Source: Fragum whitleyi
Lineage: Eukaryota; Mollusca; Bivalvia; Cardiida; Cardiidae
Assembly (NCBI GenBank): GCA_948146395.1
Contig: OX411549.1
Location: 30,836,693 to 30,900,692 of the forward strand
Direction: 5' to 3'
Length of the DNA stretch: 64,000 nucleotides
Within the stretch, counting starts at the first letter, position 1; the number at the start of each line of letters is the position of its first letter. Made by a program: the position numbers and the translations under genes. Below are positions 1 to 11,979 of this stretch, in pieces. The notes below the pieces were generated by a model. It was given only the letters and a program-made list of their open reading frames with translations, did no database searches and was not told the DNA's origin.

Positions 1-1539
1 TATATCGTTTGTTTGGGATCAAAATTACAGATGATTATTTCATAATCTGATTTTGTCATGTAGGTAATAATTTAGATTATAGCATTTAAGACAATTCGGA
101 TTGTGAAACAATCGCATGTGATCAAAATTTAACTACAACCAATATCAAGAAATAAGATTGTGGTTGCTCCAATGCATTTAATCAATAAGTATGTGTTCTT
201 AGAAAATGCAGTAGGAATAAATCATAAAATCAGTTAATTATAAAATTAATCAACCATCCCACGCAATATCAAAAGTATAGATATGCTGTTTTATTTTGTT
301 TACATATTCCACGATTCTCTTGCAGTGTCACAAGCCTATAAAATTGACCAATGGGTTTGTTGCTCCTTTTTTTTTAGAAAATGTAATCTAAGTGAGGTTT
401 GGTTGAACAAAGCTTCGAAGTCGAAGTTTGAAAAAAGTAGTAAAAGTGTATGATTTTATTGGTTGTCAAACACTTAGTCAGATAGAGTCTGTATAGTACA
501 TTCTTCACAAGATAACCCACCGAGTCAGCTTTTGCTTGCTCCTCCGATGGGTTAATTTTGCGTAGAATGTACTCACAGGGTACGTAGAGACCTGATCTGA
601 ATGAGGAAAAATTGTAAGCGGTTGAATTAGATATCATATAATCAGCTTGCTAACGTGTATGAAATGTTGGTCACACAACGACGTTATGGATTACATTTCG
701 TCAGAGGAACGATCAAAAATTGATTAAGGCTATAATTTCGGAGTTTAAATAGAATAAAAAATAATGCATTTTTTTCTATTAAATTTCTTATTTTCGAAGT
801 GTTGGTTATGAGCCTATATATACATATTGATACAGATATGAAGACAGAGTTTCAAATAGAGGAAGTGAAAGGGAATAGTTTGCTACTCTGCGATACGTTT
901 GAAACGATGGCGCGACCAAGGACGATTGTCCACTTTTAATCTGCAATCCACAATAATGATACGAATTAACAAGGGTAAATACGGCCTCACAGCTACTATT
1001 ACATACTGTCATTAACCGATTTAATTCTATACACAAACCGTTATTCCTTCTGTAGCCTAAGTTTCAATCTACATTAAAAGAACAAACATTTGAAATTCCA
1101 ACCAACTTTCCATTATTAATATTCAGTAGAAAGTCGATACCAATAAATAACAAATCGACGAAACAATTATTTCGTTAATGATATACTTGTGACCCAACAC
1201 GCGAAAAGAGACCATCTGGAAAAGCAAATAAAGAACAGTTGAAAACGAGATAGGTTGTAGTACAGGGAAACCCGAGGTCGCATTAAAAATATTCTTAAGC
1301 TAAAAGGTAGAATGATCATTCTAGTTGCAGGAAATCATCCAGGTACGAAAGGGCTTACCACTTGTTAGTTTACGCATTCCGAGTAGGGTTGCCGAAGCCG
1401 AACGATCTTGCCTCACAGCTTATATAGGATTTTAAAAAAAACAACAACAATTGCGTATATTTATAAAATGTTACCTGCTTTAAAAAATATTATTCTGTAA
1501 GTGTAAAACAAAACCTCACATTCAGTGGTGTGTGTTTTT
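1..1539. other. AT-rich non-genic stretch
   Basis: No reading frame here shows recognisable protein motifs, and I saw no repeat family shared with the rest of the window. The open frames at 374-637 and 806-1036 on the minus strand look like chance frames in AT-rich DNA. Confidence 0.5.
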
Positions 1540-2655
1540 GCTCACCTTAGCACGAAGTGCTCATGTGAGCTATTGTGATCACCTTTCGTCCGGGGTCCGT
1601 CCGTCGATCGTCGTCCGACGTCCGTCAACAATTTCTTGAAACGACATCTCCTCCTAAACTACTAGGCCAATTAACACCAAATTTTACAGAAATGTTGCTT
1701 AGGTGGTCCCCTTCCAATATAGCTAAAAGAATTGAAATCCATGAAAAATTCTGGTTGCTATGGCAACCAAAGGTGTAATTTTAAGAAAATCTTAAAAACT
1801 CTTCTTCTTCTCAACTAGGAATCCTACAGACTTAAAATTTGGCATGGATGATCAGTTTATGGACCTGAATTGAAATAGCTAAAATCATATCTGTTGAGCC
1901 ACCAGGTGCGGAGCACCAGGGGGGAGAGTGTAGTACCTTGGGTAAATTTTGTAATCTTTAACCTTCTTCTTTTGAACCAGGAGCCCTACAGACTTGAAAA
2001 TTGGCATGGATGATTAGTTTATAAACTTTAATTCAAATACTTAAAATCATGAGTGTTGGCCACCAGGTGCAGAGCATCTGGGGTGAGGGGGTAGTGCTTT
2101 GTTGAAAATTTGAAATCTTTAACTGTCTTCTTCTGATGAACCAGAACCCCTACAGCCTTTATATTTGACATGAATGATCAGCTCATAGACCCTATCTGAA
2201 ATAGCTTAAATCATGAATGTTTGGCCACCAGGTGCGGAGCAGCAGGGGGCGGGAGGGTAGCTTTTCAGAGCAATTCTTAAATCTTTAACCTTCTAATCTG
2301 ATAAACCATGTGCCCTACAGACTTGAAAAATGGCAATGATGATCAGCATATGGACCATAATTAGAATAGCTAAAATCATAACTGTTGGGCTACCAGGTGC
2401 GGAGCCAGCGGGGGAGGGGTAGTACTTTGTTAAAAAATATTAAATCCATAACCTTCTTCTTCTTCTGAACCAGAACGTACAACCTTTTTATTTGACACGG
2501 ATGATCAGCTCATAGACCCTATTTTACATATCTATGACCATGAATGTTTGGCTACTATGTGAAGAGCAATAGGGGAGAGGGTAGTATTTCGGGTCAATTT
2601 TGACATTTTAAACCTTCTTCTGATGATGAAGTAGGAACCTTACAGCTCATATACA
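1540..2655 (-). mobile_element. Pearl-like / Helentron-type tandem-array element A (reverse orientation)
   Basis: From left to right the element has a terminal hairpin at 1540-1570 (arms GCTCACcttaGCAC and GTGCtcatGTGAGC around GAA), then a GTCCGTC-rich tract at about 1592-1627, then five or six degenerate tandem units. The unit marker, roughly GGTGCGGAGCACCAGGGG, recurs near 1904, 2063, 2228, 2393 and 2556, which gives a period of about 163 bp. The marker is itself a small hairpin. Read on the minus strand, the order is array, (GACG)n, hairpin, the same as elements B, C and H in this window. Bivalve 'pearl' elements and Helentron-associated elements have this layout; the family name is an inference from architecture. 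The element encodes no protein. A broken Helentron-type endonuclease begins just beyond its right side. Confidence 0.75.
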
Positions 2656-2679
2656 TTAATCAAAATAATTGTCTTATGT

Positions 2680-3335
2680 TCCTATAGAATCTGTTGATTC
2701 ACCATCAAAAATCACTTTCAATAATTGTAGATTTTTCCATCTGCACATAGAGGACATTAAACATAACAAAGGTCTGAATACCTCACATATAATTGCACTT
2801 GCTGAAACCAGATTACTCGATTCTGACAGTGATATTGACTATGCTTTAGATGGGTTCACTCTTATTCGAAATGACCGAAAAACAGGATATACTGGGGCGA
2901 GACCTCCACATGGTTTGGCTATGTATGTAAAGAAAAGAATTCCTATCAAAACACATTTGTCTTACACCTCCAAGCAACTGGTGTCACAATATTATGCCTG
3001 GATTTTACTTCCAACCAAATACAGCTTGTTGTTCTGTATAAAGCACCAAATATGCCTTCTTCAAGTTTTTTAAATGTGTAAAAGGAAGAACTTGTTTCTC
3101 ATGTAGACATAAAAAACCTTTATTTATAATGGAAGATTTCAATCTTGTTATCAAAGATAGGCATAAAAAAGTTGTACTAAAGTTAACCCAGATTTTCTCT
3201 TGTAAAATGAACATGCAAAACCCAACGACTGATAACAATTTCATTTTGGATCTTGTATTTTCAAAGAGAAATAGTAAAACTGAGACTGAGGAATCTTACT
3301 GGTCCGACCATAAGATTATTTTCCTTTACACATGA
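2680..3335 (+). pseudogene. Helentron-type endonuclease/exonuclease/phosphatase (EEP) domain relic
   Basis: Three frames together cover an EEP-fold endonuclease. The first piece (to about 2980) has HIEDIK, then LAETRL with the expected catalytic Glu, then RPPHGLAMYVKK. A second frame (about 2983-3071) continues with TILCLDFTSNQIQLVVLYKAP and ends at a stop at 3072-3074. A third frame (about 3115-3335) has EDFN where families usually have GDFN, then a TT..N.ILDLVFS segment, and WSDHK at about 3300-3314, the SDH catalytic signature. At least two frameshifts and one stop make it non-functional. The RPPHG and WSDHK wording resembles endonuclease domains fused to Rep/helicase proteins of Helentrons in molluscs, but a LINE endonuclease cannot be excluded. 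No helicase or RT was seen beside it. Confidence 0.7.
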
Positions 3336-4685
3336 ATTTGTTACAGTTCAATAACTTTATTATCTGAATCAAAAGTAATGCAAGTTACCCTTAGGTGCTT
3401 TGACTCAGGTGAGCGGACCAGAGCCAAAAGTCCTCTTGTTTTCAGATACAGATTGCTGTTTGAATTCCTAAAAGTATGATAACAACACCATGCAATGGCA
3501 CGAGTATCTGCGTAGTACAGTGAATCATTATTTTTTCTTTAATGGATAATTTGATACGATAAGTGGATACTTTTGGATGAATTGCCTTGGAAAGTGTCAT
3601 GTCGCACTTGATATCATAGTATGGGATAACACCATCGGTATGATAGTACCAGCTTAGATGGTATCTCATACCACTTTATCTTTCTAACTGGATTGTAATC
3701 ATATTTTCCTCTACCCAGGCCCATAAAGGTACGTATATCTTCGCTTAAGATTGAACTTCGCCGAGAAATTTGGAATGCGTGTAAACATAAAGGCTCTTAT
3801 ACAAACGCAATAAATGAAGAATAGTCAGGTTGTTTGAAAATAAATAACTGACAGATCTGAAAAAAGAAAAAAAAACTCCTAGGGCTAGAACTCGCTTATT
3901 TTGCTTAGTTGTTACCCTCTACTTTTATTTCTTAAAAGAAAACTCGACAATGATACTAAAAGTTGAAATGAAAAAGATGTTTTTGTTTACAAATCAGAAA
4001 AATACTTAGTCCATCGTTAGTTCTGTATCGAAAAAATCGATCAGGTGTCCACGAATCTTATGGTATCAGCGTGATTCGTTATACCCTGAGTTACAGTACA
4101 GCGTCTATCTATTTACATCGTAGCAGTACTGAAACAACGCCAAGTGGTGGTCCATCTTTAACCAAGAGCCGTACCTGACATTTTTCTTATTCTTAAATTT
4201 AAATTCAGCATCGTGATATTCATCTCCTATTGAATAATGGCATATCTCAATACTGGCTTAAGAAAACTACCTTTTCAATCAGTTTGGTGAATTCAATTAA
4301 CTGATAAAAGAACATATTCTAGAAATGGAATTGGAAAAAAGAATGAAGAAATAATTGTAAGCGATGTCAGAAACTGATTTGAAATGAAGAAAATCCGAAG
4401 TTTCGCGTACTTTTCTTTCTTTTCATATCACGAAATACAAATTTCTAAATAGGCATACATACAGTCAAAACAAAAAATCCTATCTCGCTGTGTCATTGCA
4501 GCTTTCTGCCATGATATTCATAATATGACTAGATGGCAAATTAAGTACACCCCTAAAAGGAAATCTTAACCAAAGTGACGTCTGGAAGTCTTACATTTTC
4601 TTATTCGGGTGGACAACATTAAAAAAAATTACTTGAAGAGCCCCAACCTCAGACGTACCATAAATCACTCAACCGTTAAGACACG
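3336..4685. other. Non-genic stretch, no feature recognised
   Basis: AT-rich sequence with no supported reading frame. Its right boundary coincides with the left edge of the tandem duplication. The minus-strand open frame at 3442-3669 has no recognisable motif. Confidence 0.4.
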
Positions 4686-4740
4686 CGTAAATGACCTCTT
4701 GAGGAGGAACGGCTTAAAAAATTCATTCAATGTTAAGTAC

Positions 4741-5164
4741 CAGTAAATAATGTCGTGAAATTGACAAGGTGAATGGTTTCGGAATGATTTTGAATGAGAG
4801 AGAGAGGAGCTAGTCTTGAATGAAATAAAAAGGTGGGTCATAATCGATAATTTCGTCCTATTGGACGAAATTAGCGATATATTACCTCTCTTTAAAGAAT
4901 CAACTTTTTATCCTGAATATATATTATTTCGAGGTATTCAGATATTTTGATATTCACATTCGATAACAATTTTCTGAAATGGTTTGATCACTTTGAATGA
5001 AATGCTATTCGTGGAAAAGGATTGTGGGGCGTTTGGAAACATTCCGGGCGTCAATGAGTGGTTGAGTGAGTGTTTGGAACGAATAAATGATTGAATAGAG
5101 CGCTGAGTGAGCGATTTAGAATGGTTTGATCGAGGTAACAGTCATTTTACGATTTTTTTAACGG
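4741..5164 (+). mobile_element. Tc1/mariner-like MITE (family M), divergent copy
   Basis: It starts with CAGTaaataatgtcgtgaaa and ends with a degraded inverted match finishing ACGG followed by TA. A central palindrome at about 4842-4876 (cgataatttcgtccta / ttggacgaaattagcg) and GAATGA/GAGTGAG-rich flanks match the family. Family M has CAGTTAACAACATCGTGAAA termini and TA flanks. No coding capacity. Confidence 0.7.
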
Positions 5165-5399
5165 TAACCATCATAAACAAAAATCTTTTTAACAAAGGTC
5201 GTTTTTAGTTGACAAATTTGCTAAAACTCGACAATAATTCAGATGATGAGGATTGCCCTTTGATTTTCATTTAACAAGAACGACTTTAAACTTTAAATTT
5301 CTTTGATTCTAATGGTTACATTAATGTAAAGCGCTATAAAAAGATTAATTAATTTAGATAATTTGAATGATATTTATATCTGCTAAAAATATGTGCATT

Positions 5400-5485
5400 G
5401 TACTGGCTGTTAAAATCATCATGACGAGGCTCCGTCGAGACATGATAATTTTTCCAAAACTCGACCAGATAACATTCATATTTTA
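5400..5485. repeat. Foldback hairpin with GAGGCTCCGTCGAG-type loop
   Basis: The arms aatcatcatgacgaggct and cgagacatgataattttt pair around the loop. The counterpart in duplication copy 2 (about 13266-13330) and a related hairpin at about 31200-31255 share the plan. The loop is like those at 8036, 15911 and 46464. Confidence 0.55.
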
Positions 5486-6022
5486 AGACACTAAGCTATT
5501 TTTCTCTATTTAATACATATTTGTATTTTCAAAGGAAAAGAAAATGCAGTGGAGACTTCATATAGTCGCAAGGATTGATCACAGTGGGGATGTTTACACG
5601 ACAAATTGCCTTTCTGAGTTCTAGAAGGAAAAATAATCGTCTCATTTTCTGATTAGATCTGCCCTTCTGTTGACACCCTAAAGTCTGTATCGGCATAAAT
5701 ACATTTTATACACAGACTGTAAACTACTTAAGGCGTAAAACTTCAGTTCAACTTGAATGTTATACACGAGAGATGAATGATCATTATTTCAGAGTAACAA
5801 ATCAATGGTGATATAAGCGTTATACCCACAAACTTTATTCAGGAGGCAATCTTACAATTTTATGAAATTAGATAATAAAAAAGTTAATATACTTGTTTTG
5901 TTTAAATACCACTAGGTGCTTTTTGTTCAGCTCTCTAGAAGTACCTTCGGAACAAATACAACCAGTATTAGCAGTTTTCTCACTATTCTTTCGCGGTTTT
6001 CGGTGGATAATATAGGGTTAAT

Positions 6023-6115
6023 TCACGTTTTTGAGGGCGTTAACTTTACAGAGACCCGAAAAATGGTTAAGCATTTTAAGGGTCTCTGCAAATGTTTACG
6101 CCCAAAAAAGCGTGA
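6023..6115. repeat. Long imperfect stem-loop
   Basis: Arms of about 35 nt (beginning TCACGTTTTTGAGGGCGTTA and ending in cgtga) pair, with the segment CAGAGACCC opposite GGGTCTCTG and a loop of about 20 nt. The same structure is at 13892-13983 in the second duplication copy. Confidence 0.7.
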
Positions 6116-6589
6116 TTTGACGCTATTATTGCATAATAAGATAGATAAGAGTAAAAATAATTTCATAGAAACGATATAAAACCAGTTTCAAACCTACTTA
6201 TATGCCGTCATGCATTATACCGTCCATCTTGTAAATTTATGACGTCACACAATTTAACGCGGGATTTACTGCAACGTCTTTAGGTATGCTCTATTATAAT
6301 GTTCGACAAGGAAACTGATAAAGTGTATAGGCCCTGACCGAGAATATTAGGACAAAAAAGCCGGGCATTAACGACTCGTGAATTTACTGATTAATCCATG
6401 TTTTCTCTCGTTAACGATCGGCTTTTGTCCGTTTACGTATGCCTTTAACGACCCGAAAACGTAAATTTTATGCAATAATCGATAAAAACGTTAGATTATC
6501 ACTTGATAACCTCATCACCAATCAAGTCAAATTACCAAAGAATTACACCTTACTTTAGATCGTTTCTTCCTATTTGAACCCTTATCTTA

Positions 6590-7007
6590 CAGTTTAACAC
6601 CATCGTGAAATTGATAAGGTGAATGATTTTGGAATGATTTAGGAATGAAATTGAACGAGTGTGCGGAGCGAGTTTTGAGTGAATTTAGTGGGAGGTAATC
6701 AGGATGAACAAAATTAGCGGTATTTATTACCTCCCTTGAATGAAATATGCATACAAATTCTATGGATAACTTCCTAATTCTTCAAGAACCTCTTAGCCCC
6801 TACAAGTTGAATTATGTCAGTGAAATCGCGATTTTTCTCAACCCAAATTTATTTTGAATGACGTTGTTGATTCTATATTTTTTCAATGGGTTTGAGCGTT
6901 TTTGAATGGTTTGAGTGAGTGTTTGTCATGAATTAATGGATCGCTGTATGAGCGTTTTGAAATGGTTTTGATTGAGGCAAAGGTCAACCTCACGATGCAA
7001 CTAACTG
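6590..7007 (+). mobile_element. Tc1/mariner-like MITE (family M)
   Basis: TA flanks both ends. The left terminus CAGTTTAACACCATCGTGAA mirrors the right ...CACGATGCAACTAACTG. The interior has the family-specific GAATGA and GAGTGAG direct words and a short remnant of the GGAGGTAAT...ATTACCTCCC central inverted repeat. The copy at 14460-14871 is its duplicate. Confidence 0.85.
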
Positions 7008-7967
7008 TAATGGAGGCAAATTAACATATGAAATATAGCGTTGCTTAATCACCAGTAGAATAACGCGTTTTAGGAAAAGTTTCCCCCAAAAGTCCTCATT
7101 TCGTCTCAATTTAGTATAAAAGAGACAAAATAATACAGTTTGTTTTCGTGTTATGTCGATTAATTTTTCATTTCTTTCAGAGATATGCTCATGGCAAAAT
7201 CTAAGGATGAAACACAAAGAGCTTTAGCACAAAGAAATCAAAGTAGCGTGTCGGTTCTTATGCAGTGCACTTTCCCGTGATAAAAATATCTATGTAACAC
7301 GTCTCATGCTCATTGTTGTTATACTTTTAGAGGCTTGCTCAAGAAATTATTCAATTATTAACATTTAAAAAGGATATTATTAGCAAAATAGCTAGGTAGG
7401 GTTATAATTTTTGTGCACTGCACTCCGTAATCTCGGAGTAACACTTAACTGCCGAATTTCAAGTCAACCGGACATATGGTATAGGAATACTCGGACGCCA
7501 TTGGCGATAACAAACTACGCATCGTCTTTGACGGGCGTTTTAAAATTAATGTCAATTGAGCAATTGGGAACTAGTACTTTACGAGGGGGGTTCCAGAAGT
7601 CCGCGGAGTTTCTTTATGTCTCGAAGGCTGTTCAACGGTAATCATTGGAACTATCATGTGATGAATTCTAGGCATTAAGGAGTTAAATTATAAATTTTAC
7701 ATCCGACTAAATCGCATGATGCGTCGTTCATCAGGCGTTCCATAGAGACATACATAAGGTCAAGCGGCGCACAGACCAACTTTCATGTTTCACGTTTTGG
7801 TTCTGTGATTTTAGCACCGATTAGATTTACCTAACACACAAATAAGTTTCTTCGAATTTCGCGTGCTATTTCAATACAGACACAATGGTATTGCATGATA
7901 ACTTTAATGTTTGAAACACATTTCATGAGAAGAATAAAGAACCTTTAAAACCACAGGTGGTAGATAA

Positions 7968-8250
7968 ATATATAATTCGTACTTAGTGTTTGTATGAAAA
8001 CAAATACCTAACGAGGTTGGGGAATCTATAACTGTCGGGGCTCTGTCGAGGCAATTTTCAAGTCCCACAACCGATAATACACCATCTTTTAGCCTATATT
8101 TGCATTGTTGTCGTCTTTATTTCTAACAGAAATGCAAGTTTCTAAAATAACCGCATTATCTCATTGTTCTAAAAATATCCACGTGATATCATAAACAAAT
8201 ATCATATGGTATGTTATCACGCATACATTTGTATAGTTACAAGATAAAAT
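7968..8250. repeat. Two-hairpin repeat (family F46)
   Basis: The segment runs from a cgtacttagtgtttgtatga arm, through the loop gtcggggctctgtcgag, to a second hairpin gtgatatcataaac / catatggtatgttatcac. Related copies are at 15842-16130 (the duplicate) and 46397-46710, where the first stem is far better preserved. Confidence 0.6.
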
Positions 8251-9264
8251 ACAGCCCATAGGACGCCAGAAAGACAACGTCGGGTGGCGTTCTTTGACAG
8301 AAATTGATACTCCATGAGAGCCAATGATCGGAATAGTTGTTACTGTAACCTAGTTAAGCATATAGACAAAAAAATGTGCATTTCTTGGGTTACTTATAAA
8401 ATGACCTCTGCCCGGCGTACTTCCATGAAAATTGGTGTGTAAGAAAAGGAAAAAGATATGATTCATATTTTCAAACGATTATCAGTCTTTGAGGTATGGC
8501 GTCAGTCCACGACATTCTGGAACACCCCTCCTATATTGATTGTATTTTGAAGCCTATAGAAACGTTATTTCTAAAGCACGGGGATACGGCGGTACAATGT
8601 GCCAAGGGAATATTAGAAATATGCCGTAAAACAATTTCCTATTTTGAACTCAATTTAAAATATTAAAATATGTCAGTCAAAATGACACGAAAATGTCAAG
8701 TTTGTGCTATATATCACTTATTTATTGAGTTGACTTGTGTAATCGCCAAACGGCGACTGACAGAAATCTAATTGGAAATTTTAGAATAAATTGAGACAAT
8801 GTACCTGAAAATTGCTTACGTACCTCGATAGTCTAGCAAGTAAAGTCTTGCAAAAAACAAAACAAGCCTATAAATTCTAGTCATAAGCAGAAAATCGTTT
8901 TTGAAAAACCTGACTTTTTAAAAAGGGTCTTAAGAGATAAAACGATTGAATATTTATTTATTTTAACAAAATATGTTGTCATATTATAGAAATTAAATTC
9001 CTGCAACATGCTGGTGTATTTGAAGGCATCCAATGGTTGTTGTGTTGGAGAAATCTTTCGATCAACGTACTACCCTATCAATCGATTAAAATCATCCAGC
9101 CTATCTTAAGGTTTCGTTATCGAAGATTGAATCTGATGTAGAGATGAAACTTCGAGTGGAAGAAAGGAAAACGCATCGCGGATATTACAGTTAATCACAT
9201 TGTGAAAGCGACAAAAATTCCGATCAAATCATTCTAAATCGCTCACTTAGCACTGCATTCATTG

Positions 9265-9375
9265 TAGTAATTATTGTTTTTTAACTGCGTTTTTTGGACG
9301 CAATTGCCATAGCACAACGCCCGAATGTTAAGCCATGTGCTAAAGCAGTTGCTCTTTTTACTCCCAATGATTGTT
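9265..9375. repeat. Degenerate GCAATTGCC foldback
   Basis: The fragment aactgcgttttttggacgca...agcagttgctctttttactcc is a decayed version of the foldback that is nearly perfect at 12565-12721. The duplicate at 17165-17275 is slightly better preserved. The short plus-strand frames here come from this repeat and are not credible genes. Confidence 0.55.
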
Positions 9376-10322
9376 TCCAGCCCTTAACTAGTCCGTCACT
9401 TACCGCAAATTCCCGACGGGACGTGAGTTTATTTTCCCTTGCGAGCATAATGCTTCATTCGTACTTATGTTTTCTCACAAGCTTTAACGTATATCATTCA
9501 ACGCAATATTATTGGAATGACCCTTTGAACTCTGTAAGGGAACAACGCCAATGACAACGTATCAAAATATGACATTCTTTTGATGACAGTGAAATATTGG
9601 TGTTTATATGAACACAAATCTTAAACATTTTGTCAAACCACATGACTTCCTAGCCACAAAAACTAAAACGCATCCATTATCATATTTTATTTGAGCATGT
9701 GCGTGATATTTCAAACAATTTCACTTTTGAACGAGGTACACAATCTTTATTGGCAGGCTGTACATCTAAATATTTCAGTAAGGGTAATTGATGAATAACA
9801 GAGGAGAGCTTGAAAAGATAACTATCTGCAGAGCGCAAAGGGAAAGATTGTGGTAAGCTTCACAGGCTGGCCAGAAGCTTTGCTTTTCGCAAGTGTAAAA
9901 TGTTACATACAGGCAAATTTTGTTTCTCATTTATCATTTAAAAATTTCTAATCAATAATATGATAATACGACTAAATGGACAAAAATCGTTGTTAAAACA
10001 TGCATCTTACACCGATTTTCTTTTCAGTTTTTGACTTTCAAGACCAATATAGTCATAGCCAGAACAATGTAAAAAATTAACCGTCGTTAAATGTTAATAT
10101 AATATCACAATTTTTTTCCGAAGGGAATAGAATAAACATTTAATAAAACACTCAGTATTCAATATTTCGGCAAAAACTGCCTTTTTCTAAGAAACAAAAC
10201 ATATTCTAACACTACTTCATAATAATCTTAACTAATACAGCCATTTTAAATCTATCTCACAAAGGATATGACGTCAACGTCGTTTTTCCACGTTCAGGCG
10301 ACGTTGACGTTCTCGCGCATAA

Positions 10323-10770
10323 TTAGACGTCAACTAACGTTATGTGGAACTGCGCGTCTTTTACGTTGCAACCCAATGGCTGTACAGTTTGTAGCCTTTT
10401 GATCCATGCTGACTCGTGGATTTGGCGCTCTGTCCGGTCTGCAGAGTTCATCTTCTTTAAAACCTTAAATCGCAAATCAGAGCTTGAATGCTCGCCCATT
10501 TTAAAATGGCTATTTATCGGTTTCTCGCGCTGTAAGCGTACATCCTTCAGATGTTCTTTCATCTTTTCATTCAACTGTCTCTCTGTCTCTCCAACATATA
10601 CCACCTTATCACATCGTACACAACTTATTGCATACACCACGTTCCTATCTCTGCAAGAAGTATGTGATGGCAAATTGTATAATTATTCTATTAGCCGTAG
10701 TATCCATGACCTGGTTAACTATCACAATATCACACATCGGACAACCAGCGTCACATGTACTACGAAAAGC
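10323..10770 (-). pseudogene. Penelope-like element GIY-YIG endonuclease fragment, frameshifted
   Basis: On the minus strand, the frame ending at 10323 reads NVVYAISCVRC, then VVYVGETERQL, then MKEHL and HFKMGEHSSSDLRFKVL. This is the C-terminal GIY-YIG endonuclease signature of Penelope-like retroelements. Upstream, in another frame (about 10675-10770), is the preceding C-x3-C-x2-C zinc-binding segment (CDAGCPMC). The shift between the frames lies near 10655-10670. The position expected to hold the catalytic Arg is Lys (residue 37 of the open frame). No reverse transcriptase remains: the N-terminal side is cut at about 10765, where a 580-bp repeat, itself missing its left third, begins. The equivalent place in the second duplication copy lacks this fragment, so it is a 5'-truncated, dead insertion. 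Confidence 0.85.
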
Positions 10771-11290
10771 ACATAGCTCCGATACTGACTCGCCGTTTAC
10801 AGCGAGTCGACGAAGACCATCAAGCAAGTCTGTCAAGCTCGCTCCAACTCGCTTATTTAGTTTTATAATGGAGAAACACTACGCAGGAATAATTTTCTGA
10901 TCATAGATGCCTCTAGAAATGTCTAAGTTGTCGATATCTTGTGTCAATTTCTGAGATTTAATGCCAGAAAACTTAGATAACGAGATAACGATACATTTTT
11001 AATACGAGATCTAAATTTATGTAATTTTCACTACTCGCAGAAAGAAAAACTTGAACCTGTTTTACTTGATCGAGTATCTAAATGAATGCAATTATAAGGA
11101 CTGGTTGTATTTTTCACTGCGTTTATTGGAGTATCACGTTCAAATGCCTAAGCGTGTGGCTTGAGAAAAACGCCCTACGGACGTTGTTTGCCATGTGCTT
11201 AGGCAATCGCACGTAATACCTCAATTAACGGAGTGAAAAATACGCAATTAATAGGCAATTAACTCCAATAAATGCAGTGAAAATTACACT
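10771..11290 (+). mobile_element. Composite ATTGCAATCC element, left-truncated, with decayed foldback
   Basis: This matches 19600-19975 and the full copy at 11980-12724: a core beginning near gatactgactcgccgttta, the terminus atgcaattataagg, then a decayed actgcgtttattgg foldback (about 11098-11288). Its left third is missing and is replaced by the Penelope fragment. Confidence 0.65.
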
Positions 11291-11979
11291 AATCCCTATA
11301 TAAAAATTGATTTTTTCGTATTAAATAACTGACAGATCTTCGAATATTTATTCCATAAGTGTAAGTAACAGTTAGACACTGAAATGTTGAAATTCACATA
11401 TTGAATAACTTTGGAATGGTATTGGATGGGTGTGTGGAGCGAGCTATGAACACAATTGCACGCGGTCACCGAGTTCTCAAATGAACCAATTGCTTTGAAA
11501 TTGACATGTATTAAGTAAGCACCTGTCTTCAGCAAGCGCTTTTTTATTGTCCCTCGGGTGCTTGCTTAAGACAGGTTTGACTGTATGTATTTTTGCTCAA
11601 GACTTTCATTACATCACATTCAGTGTATTTGTGTTCCTAATTTTCTTTGTTCGGTGCCAAATGAACAAGAAGATAGAATCCAATTGACAGTCGTAAGTGA
11701 CATTATAGAGAAGCTTTTTTGTTGACATTTTATTCTGTTATAAAATTCCGCTCACAACAGACATTGTCATTTAAGATTCAAAATTCGTAAATGACCTCGT
11801 GAGGAGGAAGGCCTTAAAAAGTTTCATTAAATGTTAAGTACCAGTATAAAACGTCGTGAAATTGACAAGGTGAATGATTTCGGAATAATTTTGAATGAGA
11901 GAGAGTAGCGAGTTTTGAATGAAATTAAGAGGGGTGTATTCGAAATCGATAATTTCGTCCTATTGGACGTAATTAGCGA

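Larger units (their letters stand above)
4686..11783 (+). repeat. Tandem segmental duplication, copy 1 (~7.1 kb)
   Basis: Read side by side, this block matches 11784-20715 head to tail. Examples are 5580/13441 (the stretch around cacagtggggatgtttacac), 6590/14460, 7411/15276, 8500/16390, 9760/17650 and 11640/20560. Similarity is very high over long stretches (for example 8560-8760 against 16440-16640) with scattered substitutions and small indels elsewhere. Copy 1 ends where copy 2 begins, near a shared 'attcgtaaatgacc'-type junction. It contains two complete MITEs, several foldbacks and a Penelope fragment that copy 2 lacks. No open frame in it is convincingly under coding constraint. Confidence 0.85.

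Noticed and set aside
6990..7217. Minus-strand frame with a matching frame at 14854-15105 in the duplicate
   Set aside because: Both overlap the end of a MITE, have no known motif, and differ by as many amino-acid changes as expected from plain duplication; conservation reflects recent copying.
7411..7641. Plus-strand frame, with gaggggggttccagaagtcc resembling a mariner terminal repeat
   Set aside because: No matching inverted end or transposase motif was found, and the frame is not kept in the duplicate at 15276.
9294..9554. Plus-strand frames at 9294-9554 and 17204-17386 sharing a Pro/Ser-rich stretch
   Set aside because: They start inside a foldback remnant and are shared only because of the segmental duplication; no domain recognised.
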